DNA of 64,000 nucleotides from F1-120-MAGs118 sp013360535 (GCA_026647215.1 JAPKHC010000006.1:70915-134914); one strand, 5' to 3'; shown: positions 31,871 to 41,026, counted from the first letter of the stretch. Numbers and translations are program-made. Notes: generated from the letters alone by a model not told the origin.

Positions 31871-34270
31871 ATGACGAGGCCCTTGGTCGTCCGGGCGCTC
31901 GCCGCGCTGGCCCTGATCGGTGCAGCACGGGCACAGCTCGCCTTCGAACCCGCGCTCGGTCGCGCGGAAGCGGGCTCGTTCGTCGCCCGCGCCGGCGGAG
32001 TCCTGCTGAACGCCCGCGAAGGCGGACTGGGGATCGCGCTCGTGCGCAGCGAGCACGAAGGCGCGGCGATCGCGCTCGAGTTCGGCGTTGCGCGACCCGA
32101 GGGTGAGCTCGAGCGCTGCGTCACGCTGACGCGCTTCAAGGGCCACGAGGCGTTCCACACCGATCGAGTCCACGCGCGCCTGCGCTACCGCGGCGTCGCG
32201 CCCGGAGTCGAGCTCGTGCTGCGCGAGGGCGACGGAGGCTTCGAGTACGACCTCGACCTCGGTCGCGACGCACGCCCCGAGCTGTTCGAGGCGCAGGTGC
32301 GTGGCCACGAGGCGCTGTGGATCGATCCGGACGGCGCGCTCGTGATCGAGACCGCCGTCGGAGCGCTCGTGCAGCCGCCGCCGCTCGCGTGGAGCCTCGC
32401 CGACTGCCGCAAGCTCGCCTGTCGCTTCGAGCTGCGCGGCCCGGACCGTTTTGGCTTCGCGCTCGAGCCGCGCGCGATCGGCACACGCGCGCGCATCGAT
32501 CCCGCGCTGCGCTTCTCGACCTACCTGACCGGCGAGAACGAGCAGGACGTCGAGGCCGTCGCCCACGGACCCTTCGGAGTCGCGCTCGCGGCCGGAACGA
32601 GCTACTCGCTCGACTTTCCGACGACGCTCGGCGCCTTCGATCCGTTCTTCAACGGCGGCACCGAGGCCTTCGTCTCGTGCCTGTCCGCGGACGGTCGCGA
32701 GCTCCTCTGGTCGACCCTGATCGGCGGCTCCGGCGACGAGCTCGCGCGCAGCGTCGTCGTCACGCCGTCGGGCGGCGTGATCGTCGGCGGCGACACGACG
32801 TCCGGCGATTTTCCGACGACTGCGGGCGCGTTGCAGCCCGTGTTCGGCGGCGTGCGCGACGTGTTCGTGGCGCGCCTCGAAGGTTCGGGCACGGCGCTGG
32901 AGTGGTCGACCTACTTCGGAGGAGCGCTGGCCGATCGCTTCGGCGAGCTCGCGCTCGGAGCGAACGAGGAGCCGGTCCTGTGCGGCGGCACCCGCGGCGG
33001 CTTGCCGACGAGCGCCGGCGCGTTCGACACGACTTACAACGGTGGACCGTTCTTCGGCGACGCGTTCGTCGCGCGGCTGGCGCGCGACGGCGGCTCGCGC
33101 GTGTGGTGCACGTACTTCGGCAGCGCCGGTGAGGAGCTCGCGGAGCGGCTCGCGCTCGACGCGAACGACGGCGTCGTCGTCGCGGGGCAGGCCTACAGCT
33201 CGAGCTTCCCGACTTCCGCGGGTGCCTTCGACACGACCTTCAGCGGCCCCTCGGAAGCGTGGGTCGCGCGCTTCTCCGCCAACGGGGCGCAGCGTGTGTT
33301 CTCGACCTTCCTCGGAGGCAGCGCGGAAGAGAGCGTGCTGACGCTGCTCGTCGAGCCGTCGGGGGACGTGCTGTGTGGCGGCGAGACGCTGAGCGTCGAT
33401 TTCCCCGTGGTTTCCGGCGCTTTCGACTCGACCTTCGGCGGCGCGAGCGAAGGCTTCATCGCGCGGCTCTCGGCACTGGGCACGACCCTGTCGGACTCGA
33501 CCTTCTTCGGCGGCGACGACCTCGACCGCGTCTCGGCGCTCGCTCTCGAACCCAGCGGGGCGCTGATCGTCGGCGGCGATTCGCTCAGCGAAGGTCTGCC
33601 CACCACTCCCGGGGCTTACCAGCCGCAACCGCGCATGCCGATCGGTGGTGTCGAGCGCGAGGTGTTCCTCGGGCGCATGCCAACGACGCTCGCTGGCTTC
33701 GATTACCTGACCCACTTCGGCTGCCCGCAGCCCGACTGGCTGCGCGCGCTCGCCGTCGACTCCGATGGCGAGGTGCTGTTCGGCGGCACGACCTACGGCC
33801 CGGGCTTGCCCGTCTCCGTCGGCGCGTTCCAGCCGGACTGGAACGTGCTCGCGCTCTCGCAGGGCTACGTCTCGAAGCTCGCGCTGCTCGTGCATCCGAT
33901 CTCGTTCGGCACGGGCAAGCTGAATTCGCAGGGCGGACGCGCGGAGATGCGCTGGGAAGGATTCCCGTCGGTGACCGAGACCGGCTTCCGCGTCGGTTGT
34001 GACTTCGCCTTGCCCAACGCCTGGTCGCAGAGCCTGCGCAGCCTCGCGCGACAGGACGTTCCGTTCCTCGGCAGCCGCCTGTACCTCGTGCCGCCGTTCA
34101 AGCGCCTGCAGCGCGTGAAGACCGACTTCCTCGGTTACGCCATGCGCGATGCGACGTTCGAGCCGTGGCTCGTCGGGCAGACGGTCTACTTTCAGGTCTG
34201 GTACGAGGACTCGGGCTCGCCGCAGGGCGCTGCGCTGTCGAACGCGCTCGAGGTGATCGTCTATCCGTGA
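31871..34270 (+). CDS. secreted SBBP-repeat beta-propeller protein
   Basis: 799 aa with a signal peptide (VVRALAALALIGAARA). Residues 25-220 form a beta-rich N-terminal domain of the kind that precedes SBBP repeats (YRGVAPGVELVLREGDGGFEYDLDL). From about 220 to 680 there are repeated blades of about 50 residues: LDFPTTLGAFDPFFNGGTEAF, GDFPTTAGALQP, LPTSAGAFDTTYNGG, SFPTSAGAFDTTFSG, all matching SBBP repeats. The last ~120 residues (GTGKLNSQGG, PSVTETGFRVGCDF, ending VYFQVWYEDSG and LSNALEVIVYP) are a diverged form of the C-terminal domain shared by secreted proteins here. Confidence 0.85.
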   Translation: MTRPLVVRALAALALIGAARAQLAFEPALGRAEAGSFVARAGGVLLNAREGGLGIALVRSEHEGAAIALEFGVARPEGELERCVTLTRFKGHEAFHTDRVHARLRYRGVAPGVELVLREGDGGFEYDLDLGRDARPELFEAQVRGHEALWIDPDGALVIETAVGALVQPPPLAWSLADCRKLACRFELRGPDRFGFALEPRAIGTRARIDPALRFSTYLTGENEQDVEAVAHGPFGVALAAGTSYSLDFPTTLGAFDPFFNGGTEAFVSCLSADGRELLWSTLIGGSGDELARSVVVTPSGGVIVGGDTTSGDFPTTAGALQPVFGGVRDVFVARLEGSGTALEWSTYFGGALADRFGELALGANEEPVLCGGTRGGLPTSAGAFDTTYNGGPFFGDAFVARLARDGGSRVWCTYFGSAGEELAERLALDANDGVVVAGQAYSSSFPTSAGAFDTTFSGPSEAWVARFSANGAQRVFSTFLGGSAEESVLTLLVEPSGDVLCGGETLSVDFPVVSGAFDSTFGGASEGFIARLSALGTTLSDSTFFGGDDLDRVSALALEPSGALIVGGDSLSEGLPTTPGAYQPQPRMPIGGVEREVFLGRMPTTLAGFDYLTHFGCPQPDWLRALAVDSDGEVLFGGTTYGPGLPVSVGAFQPDWNVLALSQGYVSKLALLVHPISFGTGKLNSQGGRAEMRWEGFPSVTETGFRVGCDFALPNAWSQSLRSLARQDVPFLGSRLYLVPPFKRLQRVKTDFLGYAMRDATFEPWLVGQTVYFQVWYEDSGSPQGAALSNALEVIVYP

Positions 34271-34294
34271 CGCGCTCGCGCTGGACAGGCAGGT

Positions 34295-34633
34295 TCAGCG
34301 GAAACCGCGGGGGCGCGGCGCGGCGGAGGGCCTGGCGGCCGAAGGGGAGCGAGTGCGGCGCGGCGCCTGACGCGGGCCGGATCCGGCCTCACGTTCGGCC
34401 CAGGTCTCGCTGATCAAGGGCGAGTCGTGCAGGCCTTGGCTCTTGTTGAGCGCCTCGAGTTCCTTCTCCGACGGCGCCAGTCCGAGGATGCCACCTTCGG
34501 GCCGCAGTGAGTCGTTGAGCTCCTTCCACAGCGCACGCACGAACGGCAGCCAGATCGGCGTCGTGAGCGCGATCAGCGTGTACTTGACGGGCTCGCTATT
34601 GAGGGAGAAGGGCAGGTCGATCACGGTCGCCAT
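34295..34633 (-). CDS. small membrane-associated protein of unknown function
   Basis: 112 aa. One hydrophobic segment (KYTLIALTTPIWLPFVRALW, about 17-36) may span or lie on the membrane, followed by a charged helix and a Pro/Arg-rich tail. I recognise no family. It begins 33 bases after the pabA stop and reads in the same direction, so it could be its operon mate. A gene of this length could be a chance open frame, but the non-random N-terminal half argues for a real product. Confidence 0.5.
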   Translation of the reverse strand: MATVIDLPFSLNSEPVKYTLIALTTPIWLPFVRALWKELNDSLRPEGGILGLAPSEKELEALNKSQGLHDSPLISETWAEREAGSGPRQAPRRTRSPSAARPSAAPRPRGFR

Positions 34634-34666
34634 CCTATCGGACGCACGGGCGCGCGTGCGTGAGCC

Positions 34667-35293
34667 TCAGGGTTCGCGCGGCCCGCGGGGGCGCAGCAGG
34701 AGCGGCAGCGGACCGTCGCAGGGCTCTCCGCAGGCGCGCAGGAAGTTCGCGAACAGGCGCGGGCCCTCGGGCGAGAGGATCGACTCGGGATGGAACTGCA
34801 CGCCGCAGCGGGGCAGTGTGCGATGGCGCACCACCATCGGCACTCCGTCGGCCGTCGCGCCGTCGAGGACGAGGCTCTCCGGCCACGGCGAGTCCGCAGC
34901 GCGCAGCGAGTGGTAGCGGCCGGCCTCGAAGGGACTGGGGAGGCCCGCGAGCCAGCCCTGGCCCGTGTGGAAGACGAGGGAGGCCCGGCCGTGCATGGGC
35001 GTGGAGTCGCGCACGACGACACCCCCCGCGTGCTCGCACAGCACTTGCGCACCGAGGCACACGCCGAGGATCGGCAGCGCCGGCGGCGCGAGGTCGAGCA
35101 GGTCGTGGCAGAGCGTCGCCTGTGCGGGGGCGCCCGGGCCGGGGCCGAGCACGAGGCCCGCGGGATGCAGCGCGAGCACCTCGCCGGCCGACAGCGATTC
35201 GCTCCTCGCGACGCGCACCGCGGCCCCGAGCGCACCGAAGGCCTGCGCGAGGTTGAACGTGAACGAGTCGCGGTTGTCGACGATCAGGATCAA
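34667..35293 (-). CDS. pabA: glutamine amidotransferase, anthranilate/aminodeoxychorismate synthase component II
   Basis: 208 aa. A class I glutamine amidotransferase supplying ammonia for anthranilate (TrpG) or aminodeoxychorismate (PabA) synthesis. Visible are LIVDNRDSFTFNLAQAF, LVLGPGPGAP, the nucleophile region ILGVCLGAQVL, and GVQFHPESILSPEG with catalytic His/Glu. The residue after CLG is Ala where family members nearly always have His (CLGHQ); the nucleophile Cys is intact. It starts at TTG (35293), chosen because the domain begins there. No trpE or pabB is nearby, so trpG and pabA cannot be told apart. Confidence 0.85.
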   Translation of the reverse strand: MILIVDNRDSFTFNLAQAFGALGAAVRVARSESLSAGEVLALHPAGLVLGPGPGAPAQATLCHDLLDLAPPALPILGVCLGAQVLCEHAGGVVVRDSTPMHGRASLVFHTGQGWLAGLPSPFEAGRYHSLRAADSPWPESLVLDGATADGVPMVVRHRTLPRCGVQFHPESILSPEGPRLFANFLRACGEPCDGPLPLLLRPRGPREP

Positions 35294-35391
35294 GGCTGGC
35301 GATGCTCGAAAGCGTCGAGTCGCTGGCTCACAATAGCGCCCGCAAGTGGCGCCGACGCGCCGCGCGACGGACGTTGAGGAAAGGACCGAAC

Positions 35392-35889
35392 ATGCAGGCG
35401 GAATCGAGGAAGGGCTTCGTGGGCGCGCTGCTGCTCGCGGCGCTGGCGGGCTGCGGCGACGACACGCACGCCGGGCCGACGATGGAGCGCGCGAACGAGG
35501 CGCTCGAGCGTGCGGGCACGGCCCTCAAGCAGGCGGCCGAGGAGGCGAAGCCGTACCTCGAGCGCAGCGTGAAGCAGCTCGACGAGGCGCTGGCGCGGCT
35601 GGGTGAGCATGCGGAGAAGGGGCTCGACGGCGCACAGGCGGACCTGTCGGGCGCGCTCGACGACATGGGCAAGCGCGTGGAGGAGCTCAAGGCGGAGCTG
35701 GCCGCCCGCGGCGGCGAGGAGCGCGCGAAGCTCGGGCGCGAGCTCGACGAGCAGCTCGGCCGGCTCAAGGCGCGGGCCGACGAGCTGCGCGCGAGCGGCG
35801 AGGCCGATTGGCAGGAGGCCGTCGAGCGCGTCACCACCGAGGCGCAGGGCCTGGAGGCCAAGCTGCGCGCGGGCTGGGAGCAGCGCTAG
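35392..35889 (+). CDS. coiled-coil lipoprotein
   Basis: 165 aa. The N terminus (MQAESRKGFVGALLLAALAGC) carries a lipobox LAGC, and the mature region is almost entirely Ala/Glu/Lys/Leu heptad-like sequence predicted to be a long helix (ANEALERAGTALKQAAEEAK, ERSVKQLDEALARLG, VEELKAELAARGG). It resembles Lpp/LysM-less envelope spacer or murein-binding lipoproteins in composition, but no family is recognised. It has AGGAAAGG just upstream. It is divergent from pabA and is followed by the HtrA gene after 212 bases. Confidence 0.75.
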   Translation: MQAESRKGFVGALLLAALAGCGDDTHAGPTMERANEALERAGTALKQAAEEAKPYLERSVKQLDEALARLGEHAEKGLDGAQADLSGALDDMGKRVEELKAELAARGGEERAKLGRELDEQLGRLKARADELRASGEADWQEAVERVTTEAQGLEAKLRAGWEQR

Positions 35890-35935
35890 CCCGCATTTCT
35901 CCCCAGAATCTACTGCGGCCGCGCTATCTCGGCGC

Positions 35936-36049
35936 ATGCGGCGCGTTTGGAGCGGTTTCGATCCTCAGCGACCGTACAGGACGTTTGCTCGAAGCAAGAG
36001 CGTGGGCGGACCTCGCGGGGGGCCTTCGGAAATGGCGCGCGCGGCCTAG
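35936..36049 (+). CDS. possible 37-aa leader ORF before htrA
   Basis: TATCTC at 35925-35930 lies 5 bases before an ATG that opens a 37-codon frame (MRRVWSGFDPQRPYRTFARS and 17 more), ending 52 bases before htrA in another frame. If the promoter pattern holds, this ORF would be leaderless and act as a leader peptide or simply mark the htrA transcription start. No similarity is recognised, and it may be chance. Confidence 0.25.
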   Translation: MRRVWSGFDPQRPYRTFARSKSVGGPRGGPSEMARAA

Positions 36050-36101
36050 AGGAACCGCCAACGACCCCGGTGGTTCGTTCGTACCTCCGCGGGTCACCAC
36101 C

Positions 36102-37295
36102 ATGAGCACCTCTCGTTCCTCGCGTTTCCTCGCCTGCTTCGGTGTCGCGCTGTGCGCGGCGGCCGCCGGTCACTTCGCCGCGTCGAGTTCGCGCGCCGAG
36201 GGCGCGGCGCTCACTCCGGCCCGCGCTCCCGCAAGCTCGGTCGGCTTCTCCGCCGGCTCCTCGGCTGGATCTTGGGGCGCCGCGCAGGCCGTGCCCAGCC
36301 CCGAACGCCTCGCGCAGCTGCGCTCCGACGAGCGCGCGACGATCGAGCTCTTCCGCCGCAACTCCGCCGCCGTCGTGCACATCACGAACAAGGCGCGCGT
36401 GCAGCGTTTCCTGCGCAACCCCGTCGACATGCCGGTCGGCTCCGGCACGGGCTTCCTGTGGGACGAGGGCGGCCACATCGTCACGAACTACCACGTGATC
36501 GAGCAGCAGGCGCGCGACTCGCGCTACTTCGTGCGCTTCGCCGGCGACGACACCGAACACGAGGCCGAGATCGTCGGCGTCGCTCCGCACCGCGACCTCG
36601 CCGTGCTGCGCCTCGTCAAGCCGCGCGAGGTCAGCGCGCGCCCGATCGAAGTGGGCTCGAGTTCCGACCTGCAGGTCGGCCAGTCGGTGTTCGCGATCGG
36701 CAACCCGTTCGGGCTCGACCAGACGCTCACCACCGGCATCATCAGTGGGCTCGGCCGCGAGATCCGCTCGGTCACCGACCACAAGATCTCGGGCGTGATC
36801 CAGACCGACGCGGCGATCAACCCCGGCAACTCCGGTGGGCCGCTGCTCGATTCGTCCGGGCGCCTGATCGGCGTCAACACCGCGATCGTCAGTCCTTCGG
36901 GCGCCTACGCGGGCATCGGCTTCGCGGTGCCGGCCGACACGGTCAAGCGTGTGGTGCCGGAGCTGATCGAGCGTGGCGCGGTGCGGCGGCCGGGGCTCGG
37001 CGTCGTGCTGCTCACCCCGGAGATCAACGCGCGGCTGGGCCTGCAGGGCGTCGGCATCGAGCGCGTGAGCGAAGGCAGCGCGGCGGCCACGGCGGGCCTG
37101 CGCTCGCTGGCGCGCCGGGGCTCGTCCAGCGTCGAGCTCGACGAGATCGTCGAGGTCGACGGCCAGCCGGTGCGCTCCGCGCAGAACCTGTTCGACGTGC
37201 TCGACTCCAAGGAGGCGGGGGACACGGTGCAGGTGACCTACCGTCGCGGCGGCCAGCTCCAGACGGTGCCGGTCCGGTTGCAGTGGATCGAGTGA
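36102..37295 (+). CDS. htrA: HtrA/DegP-type serine protease with one PDZ domain
   Basis: 397 aa, exported (MSTSRSSRFLACFGVALCAA signal). Trypsin-fold protease with the HtrA triad: His131 in HIVTNYHVI, Asp165 in PHRDLAVLRL and Ser244 in INPGNSGGPLLD. A single C-terminal PDZ domain follows (about 290-397: GLGVVLLTPEINARLGLQG, SAAATAGL, VDGQPVRSAQNLFDVLD). Family members degrade or refold damaged envelope proteins. The upstream open frame is ignored because the signal peptide starts at 36102. The possible leader ORF precedes it. Confidence 0.93.
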   Translation: MSTSRSSRFLACFGVALCAAAAGHFAASSSRAEGAALTPARAPASSVGFSAGSSAGSWGAAQAVPSPERLAQLRSDERATIELFRRNSAAVVHITNKARVQRFLRNPVDMPVGSGTGFLWDEGGHIVTNYHVIEQQARDSRYFVRFAGDDTEHEAEIVGVAPHRDLAVLRLVKPREVSARPIEVGSSSDLQVGQSVFAIGNPFGLDQTLTTGIISGLGREIRSVTDHKISGVIQTDAAINPGNSGGPLLDSSGRLIGVNTAIVSPSGAYAGIGFAVPADTVKRVVPELIERGAVRRPGLGVVLLTPEINARLGLQGVGIERVSEGSAAATAGLRSLARRGSSSVELDEIVEVDGQPVRSAQNLFDVLDSKEAGDTVQVTYRRGGQLQTVPVRLQWIE

Positions 37296-37401
37296 GCCGC
37301 GGCGCGAACCGGCCCGGAGCTCGCACAGGCCCTTTTTCGGCGCATTCCGGAGCGTAGACTCTCTCCCCGCGCGCCACCCGAGCGCGATCCCAGGGGAATC
37401 C

Positions 37402-38913
37402 GTGCTAGATCTTCCGTCTCCGTACCGTGACGACGGGGCGGGGGAGCGGCTCTCGACCGCTTCGGTCCTGATGCTCGCTCTCGTCGTCTGCGTGTGCCGC
37501 GTGCTCGCGGTGCACTCCTTCCACATCTACGACGACGCGTTCATCACCTACCGCTATTCCCAGAATCTCGCGGCGGGCCACGGGATGGTCTACAACCCCG
37601 GCGCGCCCTGGGAGCCGGTGCTCGGCACGACGACGCCGCTGTACACGCTGCTGCTGGCGCTCCCGGTGTGGCTCGGGGCGCAGGTCGAGCACGCGTCGCT
37701 CGCCTTCAACGTCGTGCTCGACGGCCTGTCGGCCTTCCTGATCCTGCGGCTGCTCGCGGCGCGTCCGCTGGCGGCCCTGCTCGCCACGCTGGCCTTCGCG
37801 GCCATCCCCGAGGTCGGGCGCATCAGCGTCGGCGGCATGGAGTCGCCCCTGTTCGTGTTCCTCGCGCTCGCGGCGGCCCGCTCGGCGCAGCTCGGGCGCC
37901 TGTCGACGGCGGGCTGGCTGGCGGCGCTCGACTGCACGGTGCGCCCCGAAGGCGTGCTGCTCCTGGTCGCGCTCTCGCTCGCGCACCTGCGCGACCTGAA
38001 GAGCGCGGTGCGTTTCTACCTTCCCGTCGCGATCGTCGGTCTGACGGCGCTCGCGCTGCTCACGTGGTACTTCGGCAGCCCGATTCCGCAGTCTGTGCAG
38101 GCCAAGGCCTCCAACCATGGGCTGGGGCCACACATCAGCCGCATCAAGGACATCCTCGCGCGCAGCTTCGGGCCCTCGATCGCGATGCGCGTCATGGTCC
38201 CGTTCGCGGCCTTCGGCTTTGCGCTCGCACTCCTGTGGCGCACGCCGATCCGCGGCTTCGTGCTGTTCGGGCTCGGAATCAGCGCGGCCTACTGCCTCGC
38301 CGGCGTGAAGACCTGGGGCTGGTACTTCTACGTGCCGCTCGTGTCGTGGTGCGTCGCGCTCGGCCTCGGCCTCGACGCGACGATCGAGTTCCTGTCGCGC
38401 GCCTTGCCCGCGCTGCGGATCGAGCGCACGGCCGGAGCACTGCCTTGGTCCCTCGCCGGGCTCGTGCTCGTCGCCGTCGCCGTCTTCTCGCGCCAGCACA
38501 CCGAGCGCGTCACCTACCACGTCTACCAGCCGCTCGCCGCCTGGTGCGAGCGCGAGGGCATCGAGGCGCACCAGCCGACGATCGTCGCCTCCGACATCGG
38601 CGCCATCGGCTTCTTCGGCCGCACGCGCATCCTCGACAGCGAAGGCCTCGTGTGGCCGCAGGCCCGCCAGTTTCCCTGGCAGGTCGACGTGATCCGCGCC
38701 CACCGCCCCGACTACGTGCTGCTCGTCGCCAACAGCGTGCGCATCGGCCCCTGGCGCGAGGACCCGCTCTACGCCGACTACCTGCCGCTCGCCCGCTTCA
38801 ACACCACCGGCGACCAGGACCTCGAGCCCGACCCCAAGCTGCTCCCGCCCTGGTGGGAGCAGGACTACATCATCTACCGCCGCCGCGACTACGTGCCCGC
38901 CGTGCGCGAGTGA
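37402..38913 (+). CDS. GT-C-type integral membrane glycosyltransferase (AftB/mannosyltransferase-like)
   Basis: 503 aa with about nine to ten hydrophobic segments (e.g. VLMLALVVCVCRVLAV, ALLATLAFAAIPEV, LPVAIVGLTALALLTWYF). The loop after the first segment, FHIYDDAFITYRYSQNLAAG followed by HGMVYNPG, is the acidic DD motif loop found in polyprenyl-phosphate-dependent GT-C enzymes. The C-terminal third is soluble and exported (IVASDIGAIGFFG, YVLLVANSV). It probably adds a sugar to an envelope polymer. The GTG at 37402 is preceded by AGGGGA; a TAGACT hexamer lies 39 bases earlier. Confidence 0.75.
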   Translation: MLDLPSPYRDDGAGERLSTASVLMLALVVCVCRVLAVHSFHIYDDAFITYRYSQNLAAGHGMVYNPGAPWEPVLGTTTPLYTLLLALPVWLGAQVEHASLAFNVVLDGLSAFLILRLLAARPLAALLATLAFAAIPEVGRISVGGMESPLFVFLALAAARSAQLGRLSTAGWLAALDCTVRPEGVLLLVALSLAHLRDLKSAVRFYLPVAIVGLTALALLTWYFGSPIPQSVQAKASNHGLGPHISRIKDILARSFGPSIAMRVMVPFAAFGFALALLWRTPIRGFVLFGLGISAAYCLAGVKTWGWYFYVPLVSWCVALGLGLDATIEFLSRALPALRIERTAGALPWSLAGLVLVAVAVFSRQHTERVTYHVYQPLAAWCEREGIEAHQPTIVASDIGAIGFFGRTRILDSEGLVWPQARQFPWQVDVIRAHRPDYVLLVANSVRIGPWREDPLYADYLPLARFNTTGDQDLEPDPKLLPPWWEQDYIIYRRRDYVPAVRE

Positions 38914-38920
38914 GCGTCGC

Positions 38921-40285
38921 TCAGTTGTCGTCGACGTAGCCGAGTTCGCGGAGGCGGCGGCGGCGGCGGAGTTCTTCGGGGTCGGGAGGGGTGGCGTCGA
39001 AGTCGAGGGGGTCGGGAGCGAGCGGAGGCGCGAGCAGCGGCGAGGCGGCGAGGGCGCGGCGCAGCGCGGGGGCGGCGGGGAAATCGGGGGGCAGCGGGCG
39101 GCGCTCGTGCGGATCGGTGGCGAGGTCGAAGAACTCCTCGGTGCCTTTGGCGGGCGCGAGGATCAGCTTCGAGGAGCCGTGGATCGCGGCGAGGCGCAGG
39201 CGTTCGGGGTGGGAGGAGTAGTGGCGCGAGCTTGCGAAGAGCGTGCGTTCCGGAATCGTGCTGCCGTCGCGCAGCGTGGCGGCGAGCGAGAGGCCGCGCG
39301 CGTGCTCGAGCGGAGGCAGCGAGCAGAGTTCGAGCAACGTCGGCGCGAGGTCGAGCAGGCTCGCTGGCGCTTCGACGCGGCGCGGCGCGAGGCCGGGGCC
39401 GCGGATCGCGAGCGGCACGCGCAGCATCTCGTCGTAGGCGCTGGAGTTGTGGCCTTGCTGGCCGTGCTCCATGAAGGCCTCGCCGTGGTCGCTGGTCCAC
39501 ACGACCACGAGCGACTTCGCGCGCGGCAGCGCTCGCACGGAATCGACGAAACGGCCGAGGCGCTCGTCGGCCCACGCGACGTGTTCGTCGTAGAGCGCCG
39601 CGAGCCGCTGCACGTCCGGATGGTCGGGCTCGAGCCGCGCGCGGTGGATCGCGCGCGCGCTCGCGATCGAACCATCGACGTGCGCGAGGGCGTCGCTGCC
39701 AGCGCTGAAGCGGCCGCGGAACGGCGCGGGCGGCTGGTAGGGCATGTGCGGCGGCGCGACGTGCAGGTAAACGAGCCGTGGCCCGTCGCCCTGTTCGATC
39801 GCGTCGCGAGCGAGCCCGAGCGCGCGGTCGAAGCTCTCTGGCGCGAAATCGAGCACGGTGTAGCGCTCGAAGCCGCGCGCGACGCCGGTGCGGCTCGCCA
39901 GCACGGGCGTCTGCACGATCGCGCTCGTGGCCCAGCCCGCGTCGTGGAAACGCTCCGCAAGCGTCGGCAAGTCGGCGCGCAGCACGAGCTCGTCGTCGCG
40001 CGCCCCGTGCTCTTCCTGCAGCCGCGACGTGAACAGCGAAGCGACGCTCGGCAAGGTCCACGCGGCGGCAGACCACGTGCGCTCGAAGTGCACCGAGTCG
40101 CGCGCGAAAGCGTCGAAGCGGGGGGTCGTCGGCCGTGCGTAGCCGAGCGAGCTCACGTGCGTCGCCGCGAGCGAGTCCGCGACGATCACGAGCACGCTCG
40201 GCCGCTCGTCCGCGGCACCGCAGGCGGCGCACAGCGTGGACAGGAGCACGGCGAGCCAGGCAGTCAGCACTCGCATCGAAGGCAC
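38921..40285 (-). CDS. sulfatase-like hydrolase/transferase lacking the formylglycine cysteine
   Basis: 454 aa lipoprotein (lipobox LCAAC at about 18-22). Alkaline-phosphatase-superfamily core: VLVIVADSLAATHVSSLGY and the metal-binding WTSDHGEAFMEHG followed by QGHNSSAYDEMLRVPL. At the catalytic position, where sulfatases have C/S-x-P-x-R for formylglycine, this protein has TLPSV (Thr77), as in AWTLPSVASLF. A Thr nucleophile is known in phosphoethanolamine/LtaS-type members, so a phospho-transfer or phosphodiesterase role may be more likely than sulfate hydrolysis. Start GTG at 40285 or ATG at 40276. Confidence 0.8.
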   Translation of the reverse strand: MPSMRVLTAWLAVLLSTLCAACGAADERPSVLVIVADSLAATHVSSLGYARPTTPRFDAFARDSVHFERTWSAAAWTLPSVASLFTSRLQEEHGARDDELVLRADLPTLAERFHDAGWATSAIVQTPVLASRTGVARGFERYTVLDFAPESFDRALGLARDAIEQGDGPRLVYLHVAPPHMPYQPPAPFRGRFSAGSDALAHVDGSIASARAIHRARLEPDHPDVQRLAALYDEHVAWADERLGRFVDSVRALPRAKSLVVVWTSDHGEAFMEHGQQGHNSSAYDEMLRVPLAIRGPGLAPRRVEAPASLLDLAPTLLELCSLPPLEHARGLSLAATLRDGSTIPERTLFASSRHYSSHPERLRLAAIHGSSKLILAPAKGTEEFFDLATDPHERRPLPPDFPAAPALRRALAASPLLAPPLAPDPLDFDATPPDPEELRRRRRLRELGYVDDN

Positions 40286-40306
40286 GTTGCCTCCAGACTA
40301 GCCGAC

Positions 40307-41026
40307 ATGGAGCGGACGGAAGGGGTCGAGCGGCTTTCGCGCGAGGAGTTGCGGGCGCTCGACGCGCGCGCGAGCGCGGAATTGGGACTTCCTGGTCTGG
40401 TCTTGATGGAAAACGCCGGTCGGCAGGCGGCCGAGCGGCTCCTGTGCGCCTTGCGCGCGGCGAACTTCGCGGGCCGCAGGCCGCCGCCTCCGTGGCGCAT
40501 CGGCGTCGTGTGCGGGCCGGGCAACAACGGCGGCGATGGGTGGGTGCTCGCGCGGCACGTGCGCCTCGCGTGTCACGTGGTCGAAGTCTGGGAGAGCGCG
40601 CCCCCGGCGACCTCGGACGCCGCGACCAACCGCACGGCGGCGGAACGCCTTGGAATTCCGATCCATTCGCTCGCGGACGCTGCTGCGCTCGAGCGTGCGC
40701 AGGCGCGCTGGCAGGAGAGCGACGCGCTCGTCGACGCGCTCGCGGGCACCGGAATGCGCGGCGCGCCGCGGCCGGAGCTCGCACGGATCCTCGAGGCCCT
40801 CAACGCCGCTGCGCGCCCGTTCAAGCTCGCGCTCGACCTGCCCTCGGGCCTCGACTGCGACCTCGGAACGGCCGCCGGCGCCTGCTTCCGGGCCGACCTG
40901 ACGGTTGCCTTTGCCGCCCAAAAACTTGGATTCGGCCACCCGGACGCCCGCCGCTGGACCGGAGCCGTCGTGGTGGCCGACATCGGCGTGCCCACGCGCT
41001 GGACGAGCCCTTCCGGACGCCCCTGA
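40307..41026 (+). CDS. nnrE: NAD(P)H-hydrate epimerase
   Basis: 239 aa. The YjeF N-terminal domain that interconverts R and S forms of damaged NAD(P)H hydrate. Key motifs: LVLMENAGRQAAERLL near residue 30, the phosphate-loop GPGNNGGDGWVLARH at about 71-85, DALAGTGMRG and LDLPSGLDCD with conserved Asp. The C-terminal dehydratase (NnrD) domain present in E. coli YjeF is absent, so NnrD must be encoded elsewhere. It is divergent from the sulfatase-like gene, and the intervening 21 bases contain overlapping TAGT/ACTA promoter-like hexamers. Confidence 0.9.
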   Translation: MERTEGVERLSREELRALDARASAELGLPGLVLMENAGRQAAERLLCALRAANFAGRRPPPPWRIGVVCGPGNNGGDGWVLARHVRLACHVVEVWESAPPATSDAATNRTAAERLGIPIHSLADAAALERAQARWQESDALVDALAGTGMRGAPRPELARILEALNAAARPFKLALDLPSGLDCDLGTAAGACFRADLTVAFAAQKLGFGHPDARRWTGAVVVADIGVPTRWTSPSGRP

